Positions 45,695-53,555 of a stretch of DNA of 64,000 nt are shown in pieces. Each line of letters opens with the position of its first letter. Position 1 is the stretch's first letter. Made by a program: the position numbers and the translations under genes. This stretch comes from a bacterium (GTDB lineage: Bacteria > Sysuimicrobiota > Sysuimicrobiia > Sysuimicrobiales > Segetimicrobiaceae). The stretch lies in NCBI GenBank assembly GCA_035307765.1, contig DATGHU010000034.1:186001-250000 (forward strand), written 5' to 3'. Under the pieces are notes generated by a model that was given only the letters and a program-made list of their open reading frames with translations, was not told where the DNA came from and made no database searches.

Positions 45695-46927
45695 TTAGAT
45701 AATATTACTGGCTCGCAAAGCATCGATTTCGCTGTCTGAGAGACTGAGCAACTCTTTGAGGACTTCTCCGGTATGAGCGCCCAGACCCGGACCTGCCCAG
45801 CGAACTTGTCCCGGCGTCCTCGAGAACCGCGGCGTCACGCCCTGCATGCGTACGGAACCCAGTTCAGCGTCGGATACGGCCACGATGTTCTGACGGGCTG
45901 CGATATGCGGATCTTCGAAGATGTCGCGCACACTGTTGACTCGAGCATAGGCCACATCCGCCGGCGCCAAAGCGGCATCCACCTCGGCAAACGTGCGCGC
46001 GGCAACCCATTCGGCCACCACGCGGTCTAGCCTGTCCCGCTGGTGGAGGCGCAACTCAGGCGTGCTCGTCTCCGGATTGTGAACGAGGTCGGGCTTTCCG
46101 ATCGCGCCCATGAATCGCTCGTAGATCGTCGGGGTCGATGTCGCAATACTGACCCAGCGGTCGTCACTGGTTTGATAGACGTTGGCCGGCGCGACATACT
46201 GGCTAAGATTCCCGCCGCGCTGGCGAACCGCCCGAAGTTGATCATACTCGATGACCAGATACTCGAGGATACGCAGGACGGCCTCGTAGAGGGACAGGTC
46301 GATGCACTGGCCGTCTCCGGCTGTGCGCTCGCGTTCCGCGAGCGCAAAACCGACGGCCATCGCGCCAAACACCCCAGTCAGGGCGTCGGCGATGGGGTAG
46401 CCGGCGTGCTGCGGCGCCGTTTCGGGAGTTCCGGTAATATTCGCCAAACCGGCGAATGCCTCGGCCATGCGCGCAAATCCGGCGCGACCGGCGTAGGGGC
46501 CCGTCTGACCATAACCCGTAATCCGCAGCATCGTGAGCTGCGGGCGCAGCTTGTGCAATGTGTCCCAACCCAACCCCCATCGCTCCAAAACCCCGGGCCT
46601 AAAGCTTTCGATGAGGACGTCAAAGTGCACGATAAGGCGGCGCACCAACTCCTGTCCCTCGGGCTTACGCAGATCGATTGTGATGGACCGTTTGTTGCGA
46701 TTGGTAACCTTCCACCACAGCGACACTCCATCTTTGTGGGGGGGCATCAGGCGGAGAGCATCACCCCTCTCCGGCATCTCCACTTTGACGACGTCCGCGC
46801 CGAAGTCGGCGAGCAGACAGGAAGCGAACGGCCCGGCGATGATGTTGGAAATGTCCAGAACGCGCACACCGGACATTGGGCCTCGTGGATTGTCGTCGGC
46901 GGTTTCTGGCGTCACTTTGGTTCTCAC
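45695..46927 (-). CDS. Class III CoA-transferase (CaiB/BaiF family)
   Basis: 410 residues from GTG 46927, which overlaps the stop of the hydrolase gene (GTGA). Features: VRVLDISNIIAGPFASCLLADFGADVVKVE (CoA-binding N-terminus with the Asp region), NRNKRSITIDLRKPEGQELVRRL, ITGYGQTGPYAGRAGFARMAEAFAGLANITG, and PIADALTGVFGAMAVGFAL (catalytic Asp area). Family III enzymes transfer CoA to carboxylic acids such as formyl, oxalate or succinate groups. An in-frame arginine-rich extension to 47023 is not part of the family. It is the last gene in the operon starting at 50775. Confidence 0.85.
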   Translation of the reverse strand: MRTKVTPETADDNPRGPMSGVRVLDISNIIAGPFASCLLADFGADVVKVEMPERGDALRLMPPHKDGVSLWWKVTNRNKRSITIDLRKPEGQELVRRLIVHFDVLIESFRPGVLERWGLGWDTLHKLRPQLTMLRITGYGQTGPYAGRAGFARMAEAFAGLANITGTPETAPQHAGYPIADALTGVFGAMAVGFALAERERTAGDGQCIDLSLYEAVLRILEYLVIEYDQLRAVRQRGGNLSQYVAPANVYQTSDDRWVSIATSTPTIYERFMGAIGKPDLVHNPETSTPELRLHQRDRLDRVVAEWVAARTFAEVDAALAPADVAYARVNSVRDIFEDPHIAARQNIVAVSDAELGSVRMQGVTPRFSRTPGQVRWAGPGLGAHTGEVLKELLSLSDSEIDALRASNII

Positions 46928-47784
46928 TGGGCGCCGGCGCGGCAAGCGGCCACGAAATCTCGTGCCGACGCCGAGTACCCCAAGTCCATTTCGATTACGC
47001 GGATCGCCGCGTGGGTCATCCACCTGCCATCATAGGTTTCAGGAAACTCATATGCCGTCGTGCATTCGCGCAACACGACACATCGGTACCGGAACTTCGT
47101 CGCCATTTCACGCAGGGCCCCTGGAACGTTCACCAAGCACACATCAGCCATAAATCCCATGTAAAAGAGCGTGTCGATATCCATTCGGCGACATAAGCCG
47201 TTCAATTGCCACCCATCCAAGAACACCTCTTCATGGGGTAGCGGCCGGACTGCTTGGGCGATATCGAATCGGTCCGCATGCGTCCGCCAGGCGGGTCCCG
47301 GGAAATCAGCGCCATACAGGTCGTGCCTTCTTTCCTCGACCGACCACGGACGCACGCATCCCTCGACGGACTGTTGAGGGCCCGGCGGCTGCAGGGCAGG
47401 GTCGACTGCGATCTTTAGATACTGAGGATACTTTGGAGCATATCCAGACTGCGCCAGGTGAAAGACGGCGACGCCCGCGGCTCTGGCCGCGTCCACAGCC
47501 GGCTTGATGTAATTGGCGATGATCTCGTGTGCCGTGGGGACCCAGTCGGCGGCTTCACCCGGACAATGCGCATCGGGGCCGATGGGATAGGGTCCAGTCG
47601 ACTCCCCCAAATTCCAACAATGGACGCATACCAGCCCAACCTGCCCAGCCGGCGCGTCGAGTTGCTTTTCGTGTAACCCCTCGTCGCCCGCGGCCGGCAT
47701 GCCAGGCCCATAGAGTCGCGCGATTTGATAGTGGCGGATTGGGAGACGTAGCCGGTTTGGCTGCTCGTCGTCGTCGCCGCTCAT
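46924..47784 (-). CDS. Cysteine hydrolase, isochorismatase-like family
   Basis: 286 residues. The isochorismatase fold shows AAGVAVFHLAQSG, a long loop with histidines, then LFYMGFMADVCLVNVPGALREMATKFRYRCVVLRECTTAYEF, where the cysteine of ADVCLV is the likely nucleophile. The Asp and Lys of the usual triad lie earlier (HCWNLGES region) and are not clear. Amidohydrolases of this group cleave ureido, amide or isochorismate bonds. Its ATG overlaps the NagB-like gene by 4 bp, so its product may deamidate or hydrolyse an intermediate of the amino-sugar-like pathway. Confidence 0.7.
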   Translation of the reverse strand: MSGDDDEQPNRLRLPIRHYQIARLYGPGMPAAGDEGLHEKQLDAPAGQVGLVCVHCWNLGESTGPYPIGPDAHCPGEAADWVPTAHEIIANYIKPAVDAARAAGVAVFHLAQSGYAPKYPQYLKIAVDPALQPPGPQQSVEGCVRPWSVEERRHDLYGADFPGPAWRTHADRFDIAQAVRPLPHEEVFLDGWQLNGLCRRMDIDTLFYMGFMADVCLVNVPGALREMATKFRYRCVVLRECTTAYEFPETYDGRWMTHAAIRVIEMDLGYSASARDFVAACRAGAQ

Positions 47785-48626
47785 AGGCGAGTCGTTCCTC
47801 TTTCGTCACGCGCGTCCGCCGGGCCTCCGGCAAATACCGATCCACCGCGGAGCGAAGCCGCCGCGGCTTCATCGAGGTAGAGTACCGCGTCCCGATGCGA
47901 GCGGAGAATGCTCGCGGGACACATGGGCGATACAGGTTCCAGAAGGGTCGTCCTCACTGCTTCGGACTTTGCCCGTCCCGGAACAACACAGGACAGATAG
48001 TTGGTCTGCATGAGAGCGGTGACGGTGACGGTAAGCGCATGTGTCGGCACTTGGGCCAAAGATTCGAATTGAGCATCGTGAACCTGTTGTTCCCGGCTCC
48101 GCGCATCCAAGGCCGCAAGCCTGACGAGCTCCGGATCGTCGAAGTTCGCGGGGGGGTCGTTGAATGCCAAGTGACCATTCTCCCCGATCCCGGCACAGAC
48201 GATGTCCACCGGAGAATGCGTGAGGATCTCGATGTAGCGGAGGCGCGCATGCGTCGCATCCTCGCCGACCGCGAGAAGAGTGTGCATCACCCCCGGACGG
48301 ACCACTTCGTACAGGTGCTCCTCGAGGAAGCGCGCCAGCGTTTGCCTCGACCCCGGCAGACTCACATACTCGTCCATCTGCAATGCCACCACGCGCGACC
48401 AATCGATGTGATCCATTCGGGCGAGGGTCGCGAGAAATTCACGCTGCGAAGGTGCCGATGCGAACATTATTGTCACGCGTCCCTTCCGACCGATAACGTT
48501 GCGCATGCGATGTGCGACTCGCTCAGCCGCTGCGGCGCCGGTCGCCGCGCGATCAAGATACACCTCCACGCTAAGGCGATCGACTGTAACACGATAGAGC
48601 AACCCGCTGGCTGGTGTGGAACTCAT
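47781..48626 (-). CDS. Glucosamine-6-phosphate deaminase-like protein (NagB family)
   Basis: 281 residues. NagB-like pattern: RVVALQMDEYVSLPG (catalytic base Asp), DIVCAGIGENGHLAFNDP (His and Asn region), HALTVTVTALMQTNYLSCVVPGRAKSEAVRTTLL, and PASILRSHRDAVLYLDEAAA. NagB converts glucosamine-6-P to fructose-6-P and ammonia. This divergent member may act on a related amino sugar phosphate. It overlaps its neighbours by 4 bp on both sides, so the four enzymes are translationally coupled. No kinase gene is present in the cluster. Confidence 0.8.
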   Translation of the reverse strand: MSSTPASGLLYRVTVDRLSVEVYLDRAATGAAAAERVAHRMRNVIGRKGRVTIMFASAPSQREFLATLARMDHIDWSRVVALQMDEYVSLPGSRQTLARFLEEHLYEVVRPGVMHTLLAVGEDATHARLRYIEILTHSPVDIVCAGIGENGHLAFNDPPANFDDPELVRLAALDARSREQQVHDAQFESLAQVPTHALTVTVTALMQTNYLSCVVPGRAKSEAVRTTLLEPVSPMCPASILRSHRDAVLYLDEAAAASLRGGSVFAGGPADARDERGTTRL

Positions 48627-50059
48627 TCTAGTCTCAGACTGTCGCGCCCGTCGACGCGTACATCGCTCCCCCGGGGCCTGCTGTGCGAACTGCGGAATAT
48701 AGGTCTCGGAATCTCATCGGTGCGAAACCCAAATCCGGATCCGTAGAGACTGTCGGTTCGCACGAACCCTTCTTTCACAGAAAAGATGTCCGGATGAACG
48801 GAGGCCTCGGCGGCCGATGTCGCGGGAAAGTATTGCCGCGAGTTGGTCTCCACGCCGACAAGGGGATGTGTCCGCGCGGCAAACCCTACAGAGTGAAGAA
48901 GCGCCAAACCGGGGTTGGTCAGATCCTGAACGGTATAGGGAATCCCGCGCTGTTCCGCCAGGCAAACGAACAGCAGGTCCTTGGAGTGACACTTGCAGGT
49001 CTTCAGGGCGATCCCGGACCATCCGAGCGTAAGGGCGAGATCGAAATCTTGAAGACTGGCTAGCCCCTCATCTAGAATCACGGGCTTCAGACGCGCGACG
49101 GCGCGCATGTCGTGTGGGTTTGCCGCGAGATTACGGGTGACCGGTTGTTCGACGTACAGTAGGGCATCGAAGGCCGGTGCGTCTTGTTCTGCGAGCCTGC
49201 GGAGGAACTCAACGATATACTCCGCGCTTTCGCACTGCTCGTTGGTATCCACAGAGAAGACCGGTGGACACGGCACGATCGTCGCCAACTCTCGAACAAC
49301 CGTCACAACGTGGAGAAAACGCTCAAGGTCCCAAGACAGATCGTTTCCGCGTAGCTTCACCTTGAAGCAGAACAGACCGTCGCGCTCAATCCAATCCTCA
49401 AGGGACCTCGGTAAATCATCATCCGCACCAGTCAGTTCGTCCTTGTGAATTTGGTCGAGACCGCCGACGAGGTGAAACACTGGAAGCCGAGGAGTCGCAG
49501 CGGATATGAGATAGTCGCTGATGTACCTCCCCTTGAAGCCCGGACCCAAGTAGGCGCCAAGGTCAAACCGCATAAACTCTGGTCCATATCCTTGATAGGT
49601 GTGTATCCCGTTGACGTTCCCGAAGGCGTCGTGCAAAGCCATGTCGAGGGGCGAGGCAGAAATGAGGGCGGCCAGAGGCGGAATGGACTCCTGCGCACCA
49701 AGGCCACCAGCGACTGATCCAGCGATCGCGGGCAGATCGCGCTCCGCTTCCATGAAGACGCTCAAGGGATGGGCATAGTCTCGTGACCTGGAAAGGTTTT
49801 GGGCAAAGGCCTCCGTAACCCGCTGGAGCGCAACCTCCCGATCTACGTGAGACACGGCTGCTGACGGCCATCCCCACATGTCCATCAGAAAAATCGCGCC
49901 CCATCCGTCCGCAACGTGCCCACGCGCATTTTCTACCGTGACACGCGCATGGCAGTAGAGACAATTGTCCACGATCACGTTGCCGAATTTTAACGACTCG
50001 CGCGCTGTCTCCCGCGAGACATATACATCCGTTTCAAGGACACGAATGTCCGTCAGCAT
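48623..50059 (-). CDS. Enolase-superfamily (mandelate racemase-like) enzyme
   Basis: 478 residues, longer than the usual 360-400. The barrel has FKVKLRG (Lys), VFSVDTNEQ (metal Asp), LLYVEQPV (metal Glu), VILDEGL (metal Asp/Glu) and IALKTCKCHSK (second general-acid/base lysine). The N-terminal part has an unusual 30-residue stretch with YCHARVTVENARGHVADGWGAIFLMDMWGWP and a cysteine. It probably removes water from, or epimerises, an acid-sugar substrate. It is the first enzyme gene after gntR, with 24 bp between them. Confidence 0.8.
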   Translation of the reverse strand: MLTDIRVLETDVYVSRETARESLKFGNVIVDNCLYCHARVTVENARGHVADGWGAIFLMDMWGWPSAAVSHVDREVALQRVTEAFAQNLSRSRDYAHPLSVFMEAERDLPAIAGSVAGGLGAQESIPPLAALISASPLDMALHDAFGNVNGIHTYQGYGPEFMRFDLGAYLGPGFKGRYISDYLISAATPRLPVFHLVGGLDQIHKDELTGADDDLPRSLEDWIERDGLFCFKVKLRGNDLSWDLERFLHVVTVVRELATIVPCPPVFSVDTNEQCESAEYIVEFLRRLAEQDAPAFDALLYVEQPVTRNLAANPHDMRAVARLKPVILDEGLASLQDFDLALTLGWSGIALKTCKCHSKDLLFVCLAEQRGIPYTVQDLTNPGLALLHSVGFAARTHPLVGVETNSRQYFPATSAAEASVHPDIFSVKEGFVRTDSLYGSGFGFRTDEIPRPIFRSSHSRPRGSDVRVDGRDSLRLE

Positions 50060-50082
50060 GGCCGGGTCACGGCGAGACCGCT

Positions 50083-50775
50083 CTACGAACCGCCCCGGGC
50101 ATCGCCCGAGCGCCGCTGCAGCAGGTCGGCCTCCGCGTTTCGCAAGTGCTTGATGATGGCTTCTTTAGCCCGTGGTACATCCCGAAGTCGGAATGCCTGA
50201 GCGATATCCTCATGCTCAGCAACGGTAGCTTGCGCGCGCTGGAAGGGAGATCGTGACAGGGCCCGGACAACCATAATAGGCCAACGAAGGGTTTCGTAGA
50301 ACTGGCTCAGCCGACGGTTTTCAAGAACCTTGGTTATACACCGATGAAAGTCTGTGTCCAGCGAGCTGAACGCATCATAGTCGGAGAAGATCTCTTCTGT
50401 TCGCAGGGCTTCCATCGCCTTCGCCAAATCGAACATCTGGATCAGGATCGCCTCGGGGGCGGACGGCAGTTCATCGGCCGCCGCGCATTCAATGATTCGC
50501 CGAATATGAAAGATCTCTCCTATACTCCTTGCGTCGAAGGCGGCGACGATGGTACCCCGGCGTGGCAACACGTCGACGAGTCCATCGGTGCTCAGCCGCC
50601 TGAGGGCATCGCGCACAGGGGTGGGGCTGAGTCCGATACGAGCAGCCAGGCCGCTGACCGTCACTCGCTCGCCAGATCGAAGGCTGCCCGCCAAGATCTC
50701 TGACTTGAATAGTTCGTAAACCTGGTCACTGAGAAGACTAAGATCAACGGATGCGCTCCGAAGTCGGGTAGCCAT
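50083..50775 (-). CDS. GntR-family (FCD domain) transcriptional regulator
   Basis: 230 residues. N-terminal winged helix: YELFKSEILAGSLRSGERVTVSGLAARIGLSPTPVRDALRRLSTDGLVDVLPRRGTIV (about 15-75). The FCD ligand domain (about 90-215) has Asp/His metal residues in FSSLDTDFHRCITKV and AEHEDIAQAFRLRD. GntR/FCD regulators usually respond to organic acids or sugar acids. It is first in the operon with the enolase, NagB, hydrolase and CoA-transferase genes. The conserved operator lies upstream (50819-50843), so autoregulation is likely. Confidence 0.9.
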   Translation of the reverse strand: MATRLRSASVDLSLLSDQVYELFKSEILAGSLRSGERVTVSGLAARIGLSPTPVRDALRRLSTDGLVDVLPRRGTIVAAFDARSIGEIFHIRRIIECAAADELPSAPEAILIQMFDLAKAMEALRTEEIFSDYDAFSSLDTDFHRCITKVLENRRLSQFYETLRWPIMVVRALSRSPFQRAQATVAEHEDIAQAFRLRDVPRAKEAIIKHLRNAEADLLQRRSGDARGGS

Positions 50776-50818
50776 TTATCTACCCCCATATCAAATCAGA
50801 ATCAGGCGAGGCTTCGTG

Positions 50819-50860
50819 TAAAATACGATGTCTGATGCATCAAGACCTCTAAAATACGAA
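50819..50860. promoter_or_regulatory. Predicted GntR operator (site 2)
   Basis: TAAAATACGATGTCTGATGCATCAA (50819-50843) matches site 1 except one base. The inverted repeat is GATGTCTGATGCATC (50827-50841). A TAAAATACGA half-copy follows at 50850-50859. On the minus strand this places TTGATG-17-TACACG over the same sequence, in front of gntR, whose ATG follows GGGGGTAGATAA. Confidence 0.65.
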
Positions 50861-51001
50861 CTCTGTGCTTTCCACGCCGCGTGATTCTTTGACCACTGCC
50901 CGATCGAGAACTTGGATGCACGGTTCATGCTTCAAGTAGCGTGGGACGCGCCCAAAGGTGACGCTCTTGGGTCATCCACCGACCCGGGTCCATCCTTGGA
51001 G

Positions 51002-51243
51002 CCGGGCGTTCTGAGCCCGAAACGCACCAATACCGGCGATCCGGTCCTCCCGTCCGTTCAAGGATTCTGAGGGTTTTGGGGAGCCGAGGTGGGCGAACGC
51101 ACCAATACGGGTGAAACGGTGCGCGGGTAGGCCGGTCGTCTCGGGAGTCGTTCAGCACGGCATCCTTCACAGGAGCCGCCGGCGTCGGTCACGGGGGAAG
51201 CCATTCCCAGATCACGTGTGTGCAAAACGGGTGGGTCTTGTAC
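51002..51243. repeat. Right direct repeat of catabolic island (DR-R)
   Basis: About 242 bp in the same orientation as 38141-38378, with small insertions. It lies 225 bp after the end of gntR. The 12.6 kb between the two copies contains only the catabolic genes. Confidence 0.8.
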
Positions 51244-51315
51244 GATCGTGTCGCCGGGGAAGAAATTTCCCTTGATGGGAAGCATATTGCGATTCGAGAT
51301 CCGACCATTCGCAGT

Positions 51316-53010
51316 TTACGCTTGTTCAGGGACCTTCGGCCGATTACCTAACCAGCGGAGAATTTCCGGTACGGGTTCAGGGATCGCCAGCCCTGGTTCC
51401 ATTGCGATTAATCGCGCCCTTGTTGGCTTTCCCACGTTGGGAAACTTTTGGCAAAGTTCCTGATACTTCTGTTCACCGAGTGCCTTACGCAAATGGTCTT
51501 CGTAGCAGGTGTCCAACCGCCAGACACGTACAGTCCCCACCGGTTGGTGCAGAGCGTCCAACTGGGTGTTATAAGTAGTCTCTTCGCCCTTTTTGTCGCT
51601 CGAAAAATCAGACGAGTCGCTGTCGTACACTACCCCTGTCGGGATACCAAATGAGATGGCGATCTTAGCGAACTCCATCAAGTTGCGTTTCCCACCCGCC
51701 TCAATAATCGTGGCCCCGGCTTGATCAAGATCGATCCCAAGGTCTCTGGCGTATTCCGGTAGAGCGAGCTTTTCGGTATCACCTTCAACGATAAGAAGCC
51801 GCGTTGCGAAGAATAGCTCGTTTCTCTCAGGGTCTAATTCCTTGATGAGCTTTTCCCGTCGCGCGCTGTCGCTCGGCAGCCTTGAAATGGTCACGCCAGT
51901 TCTGCCGGTTTGCTTGCGGACCAGAACGATTTCTTTGTAGTCGGGTACTGCGACAAAATGAGGCGAATGAGTAGTATAGATGATTTGGTTCTTCTCTCCG
52001 ATCCTGCGGAGAGTCTTATAAAGCGCTCGCTGCATTTGGGGATGTAGAAACATTTCCGGCTCTTCAATGAGCAGGATTGCTCCCCGTCTTTGGGTTTCTT
52101 CAAAAGCCTGCAGAATCGCGAGAACGATGGCATTTTGCATACCTTCACCCATCTCCTGCGCGCTTACAGTAAAGCCGTCCTCGCGGACATGCAGGTCTAA
52201 CGTTTTGTAGAAGTCGAGGCTATCAATTGGCTTGAAATAGAGATCGATCTTGCTTGCATCGTTCACCGGATCAAAACCGAGCTGCTGAAGCACCTTGTCT
52301 TTAATAGACGATTCCACTTCGTTGAACGCATCAGTGTGGAGGAGTTCAAGCGCTGACTCCATTAATTCTCGGAAGCGCTCGATGCGAGACACCATCACTT
52401 CGGTTCCGTCCCCTCGCTTTACCCGTACAGTGTTTTTGGGGTCTTGTAGCCCGCGGTTGATGTCTTCGAACATCTGGCGCAGGAGCGAATAGCGCGCGCT
52501 CGGCAGCTGCTCTTTCAGAGACCGATTAGTGCCGATGTAGATGAGCGGAACAGCATCGCGGACCTCGGGTGGGATGCCGATGAGGCGTTCGTACTGATGT
52601 GTCTGTCCCATTTTCGGGGCCTTGGTAAGAACGCTTGGCGGCTTGCCCCTTTCATCGCGGCAACTTTGCTCTAATCGGGGCTGGCCTTTCTTTTCGCCCA
52701 TCTTGTACCGTGTGTATTCAAACGAGAGGCCATGAACATCGGTCCGGGGTGCCTCCTTGAAATGATGATATGAAATCGGCGGGTCTACCGAGCACGAAAT
52801 CGTGACAGCCGCTTCAGTGCGCATGAAGATATCCTCTGGGGAGAAGCTCGACGCCGCAACCCAGTTTGTTCCTAATATTCTGCGAAGGGCTTCTAGAATG
52901 TTGCTTTTTCCGGCATTGTTGGGGCCGATTAAGGCGCAGATCTGCGGCACCTCGAAAGTGAGACTCTCGATCGAGCGAAAGTTCTCGATCCGGAGGGATT
53001 TGATTCTCAT
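51316..53010 (-). CDS. OLD-family ATP-dependent endonuclease (ABC ATPase + TOPRIM)
   Basis: 564 residues. Walker A GPNNAGKSN (about 29-37), a conserved ABC-type end (ILLIEEPEMFLHPQMQ, signature then Walker B, about 320-335) with YTTHSPHFV, then a TOPRIM domain: LLIVEGDTEK (Glu about 410), IIEAGGKRNL and VYDSDSSD (DxD about 466). This is class 1 OLD architecture. Homologues include the GajA part of the Gabija defence system, but no UvrD-like GajB gene is adjacent. It faces away from a broken ThiF gene with only 41 bp between them. Confidence 0.85.
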   Translation of the reverse strand: MRIKSLRIENFRSIESLTFEVPQICALIGPNNAGKSNILEALRRILGTNWVAASSFSPEDIFMRTEAAVTISCSVDPPISYHHFKEAPRTDVHGLSFEYTRYKMGEKKGQPRLEQSCRDERGKPPSVLTKAPKMGQTHQYERLIGIPPEVRDAVPLIYIGTNRSLKEQLPSARYSLLRQMFEDINRGLQDPKNTVRVKRGDGTEVMVSRIERFRELMESALELLHTDAFNEVESSIKDKVLQQLGFDPVNDASKIDLYFKPIDSLDFYKTLDLHVREDGFTVSAQEMGEGMQNAIVLAILQAFEETQRRGAILLIEEPEMFLHPQMQRALYKTLRRIGEKNQIIYTTHSPHFVAVPDYKEIVLVRKQTGRTGVTISRLPSDSARREKLIKELDPERNELFFATRLLIVEGDTEKLALPEYARDLGIDLDQAGATIIEAGGKRNLMEFAKIAISFGIPTGVVYDSDSSDFSSDKKGEETTYNTQLDALHQPVGTVRVWRLDTCYEDHLRKALGEQKYQELCQKFPNVGKPTRARLIAMEPGLAIPEPVPEILRWLGNRPKVPEQA

Positions 53011-53051
53011 GGCGCTACTGCCATCCTGCGTGTAGTGGTGCCCTGTGCTCC

Positions 53052-53546
53052 GTGACGCGTCTTCTTCAGAATCCCGAGTACTTCCTTCGTGCGGACTCGC
53101 TCGCCGCTCGCGAGCAGATTAACGCCTTCTGCCGTCGTCACCACCTACCCCTTGTTGATATCGGGATGACGATCCTGACAGAGGGCGAGCATCTCGCGTT
53201 GGCCCACGGCCAGCTCGTGCTTGTAACGCCGGACTCCGCCTGTCTCCGCTGCGGGCCGTTACTTTCCGATGCGGCTCTTGAGCGCGAACGTACTGTGCGT
53301 CGACCGGGTTATGATCGGAATCCCGAGACCCTGGGAGACCCTCAGGTGGTATGCATGAATGGGGTCCTTGCCTCAGGGGCGGCGAATAGCGTTCTCAACC
53401 TCATCACTGGATATGCGGGTGTGGCCCGGAATGCAGGTTGGTGGAGTTATGATGGTCGCCAGGGAGCCCTCATTCCCTGTGCGTCGCCAGGGGGGGCTGT
53501 CCTGCCTACGCCGAGCAAGGTCATGGCGATTTGCCTTAATGACTAG
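53052..53546 (+). pseudogene. Truncated, frameshifted ThiF/E1-like adenylyltransferase
   Basis: The product begins mid-domain: SLAAREQINAFCRRHHLPLVDIGMTI, GQLVLVTPDSACLRCGPLL, then GVLASGAANSVLNLITGYAG. This is the C-terminal half of ThiF/E1 proteins. The ATP-binding Rossmann half is absent, as the neighbouring OLD gene starts where it would be. At a run of seven G (53490-53496) the frame breaks: reading onward in another frame gives CPAYAEQGHGDLP, which would complete the second zinc-binding cysteine unit. It is probably not functional. Confidence 0.65.
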
Positions 53547-53555
53547 GGGGGCCTC

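Noticed and set aside
51316-53010. A Gabija defence system
   Set aside because: OLD (GajA-like) is present but there is no UvrD-like GajB beside it. The helicase at 58068 is a Dna2/Upf1 type and distant.
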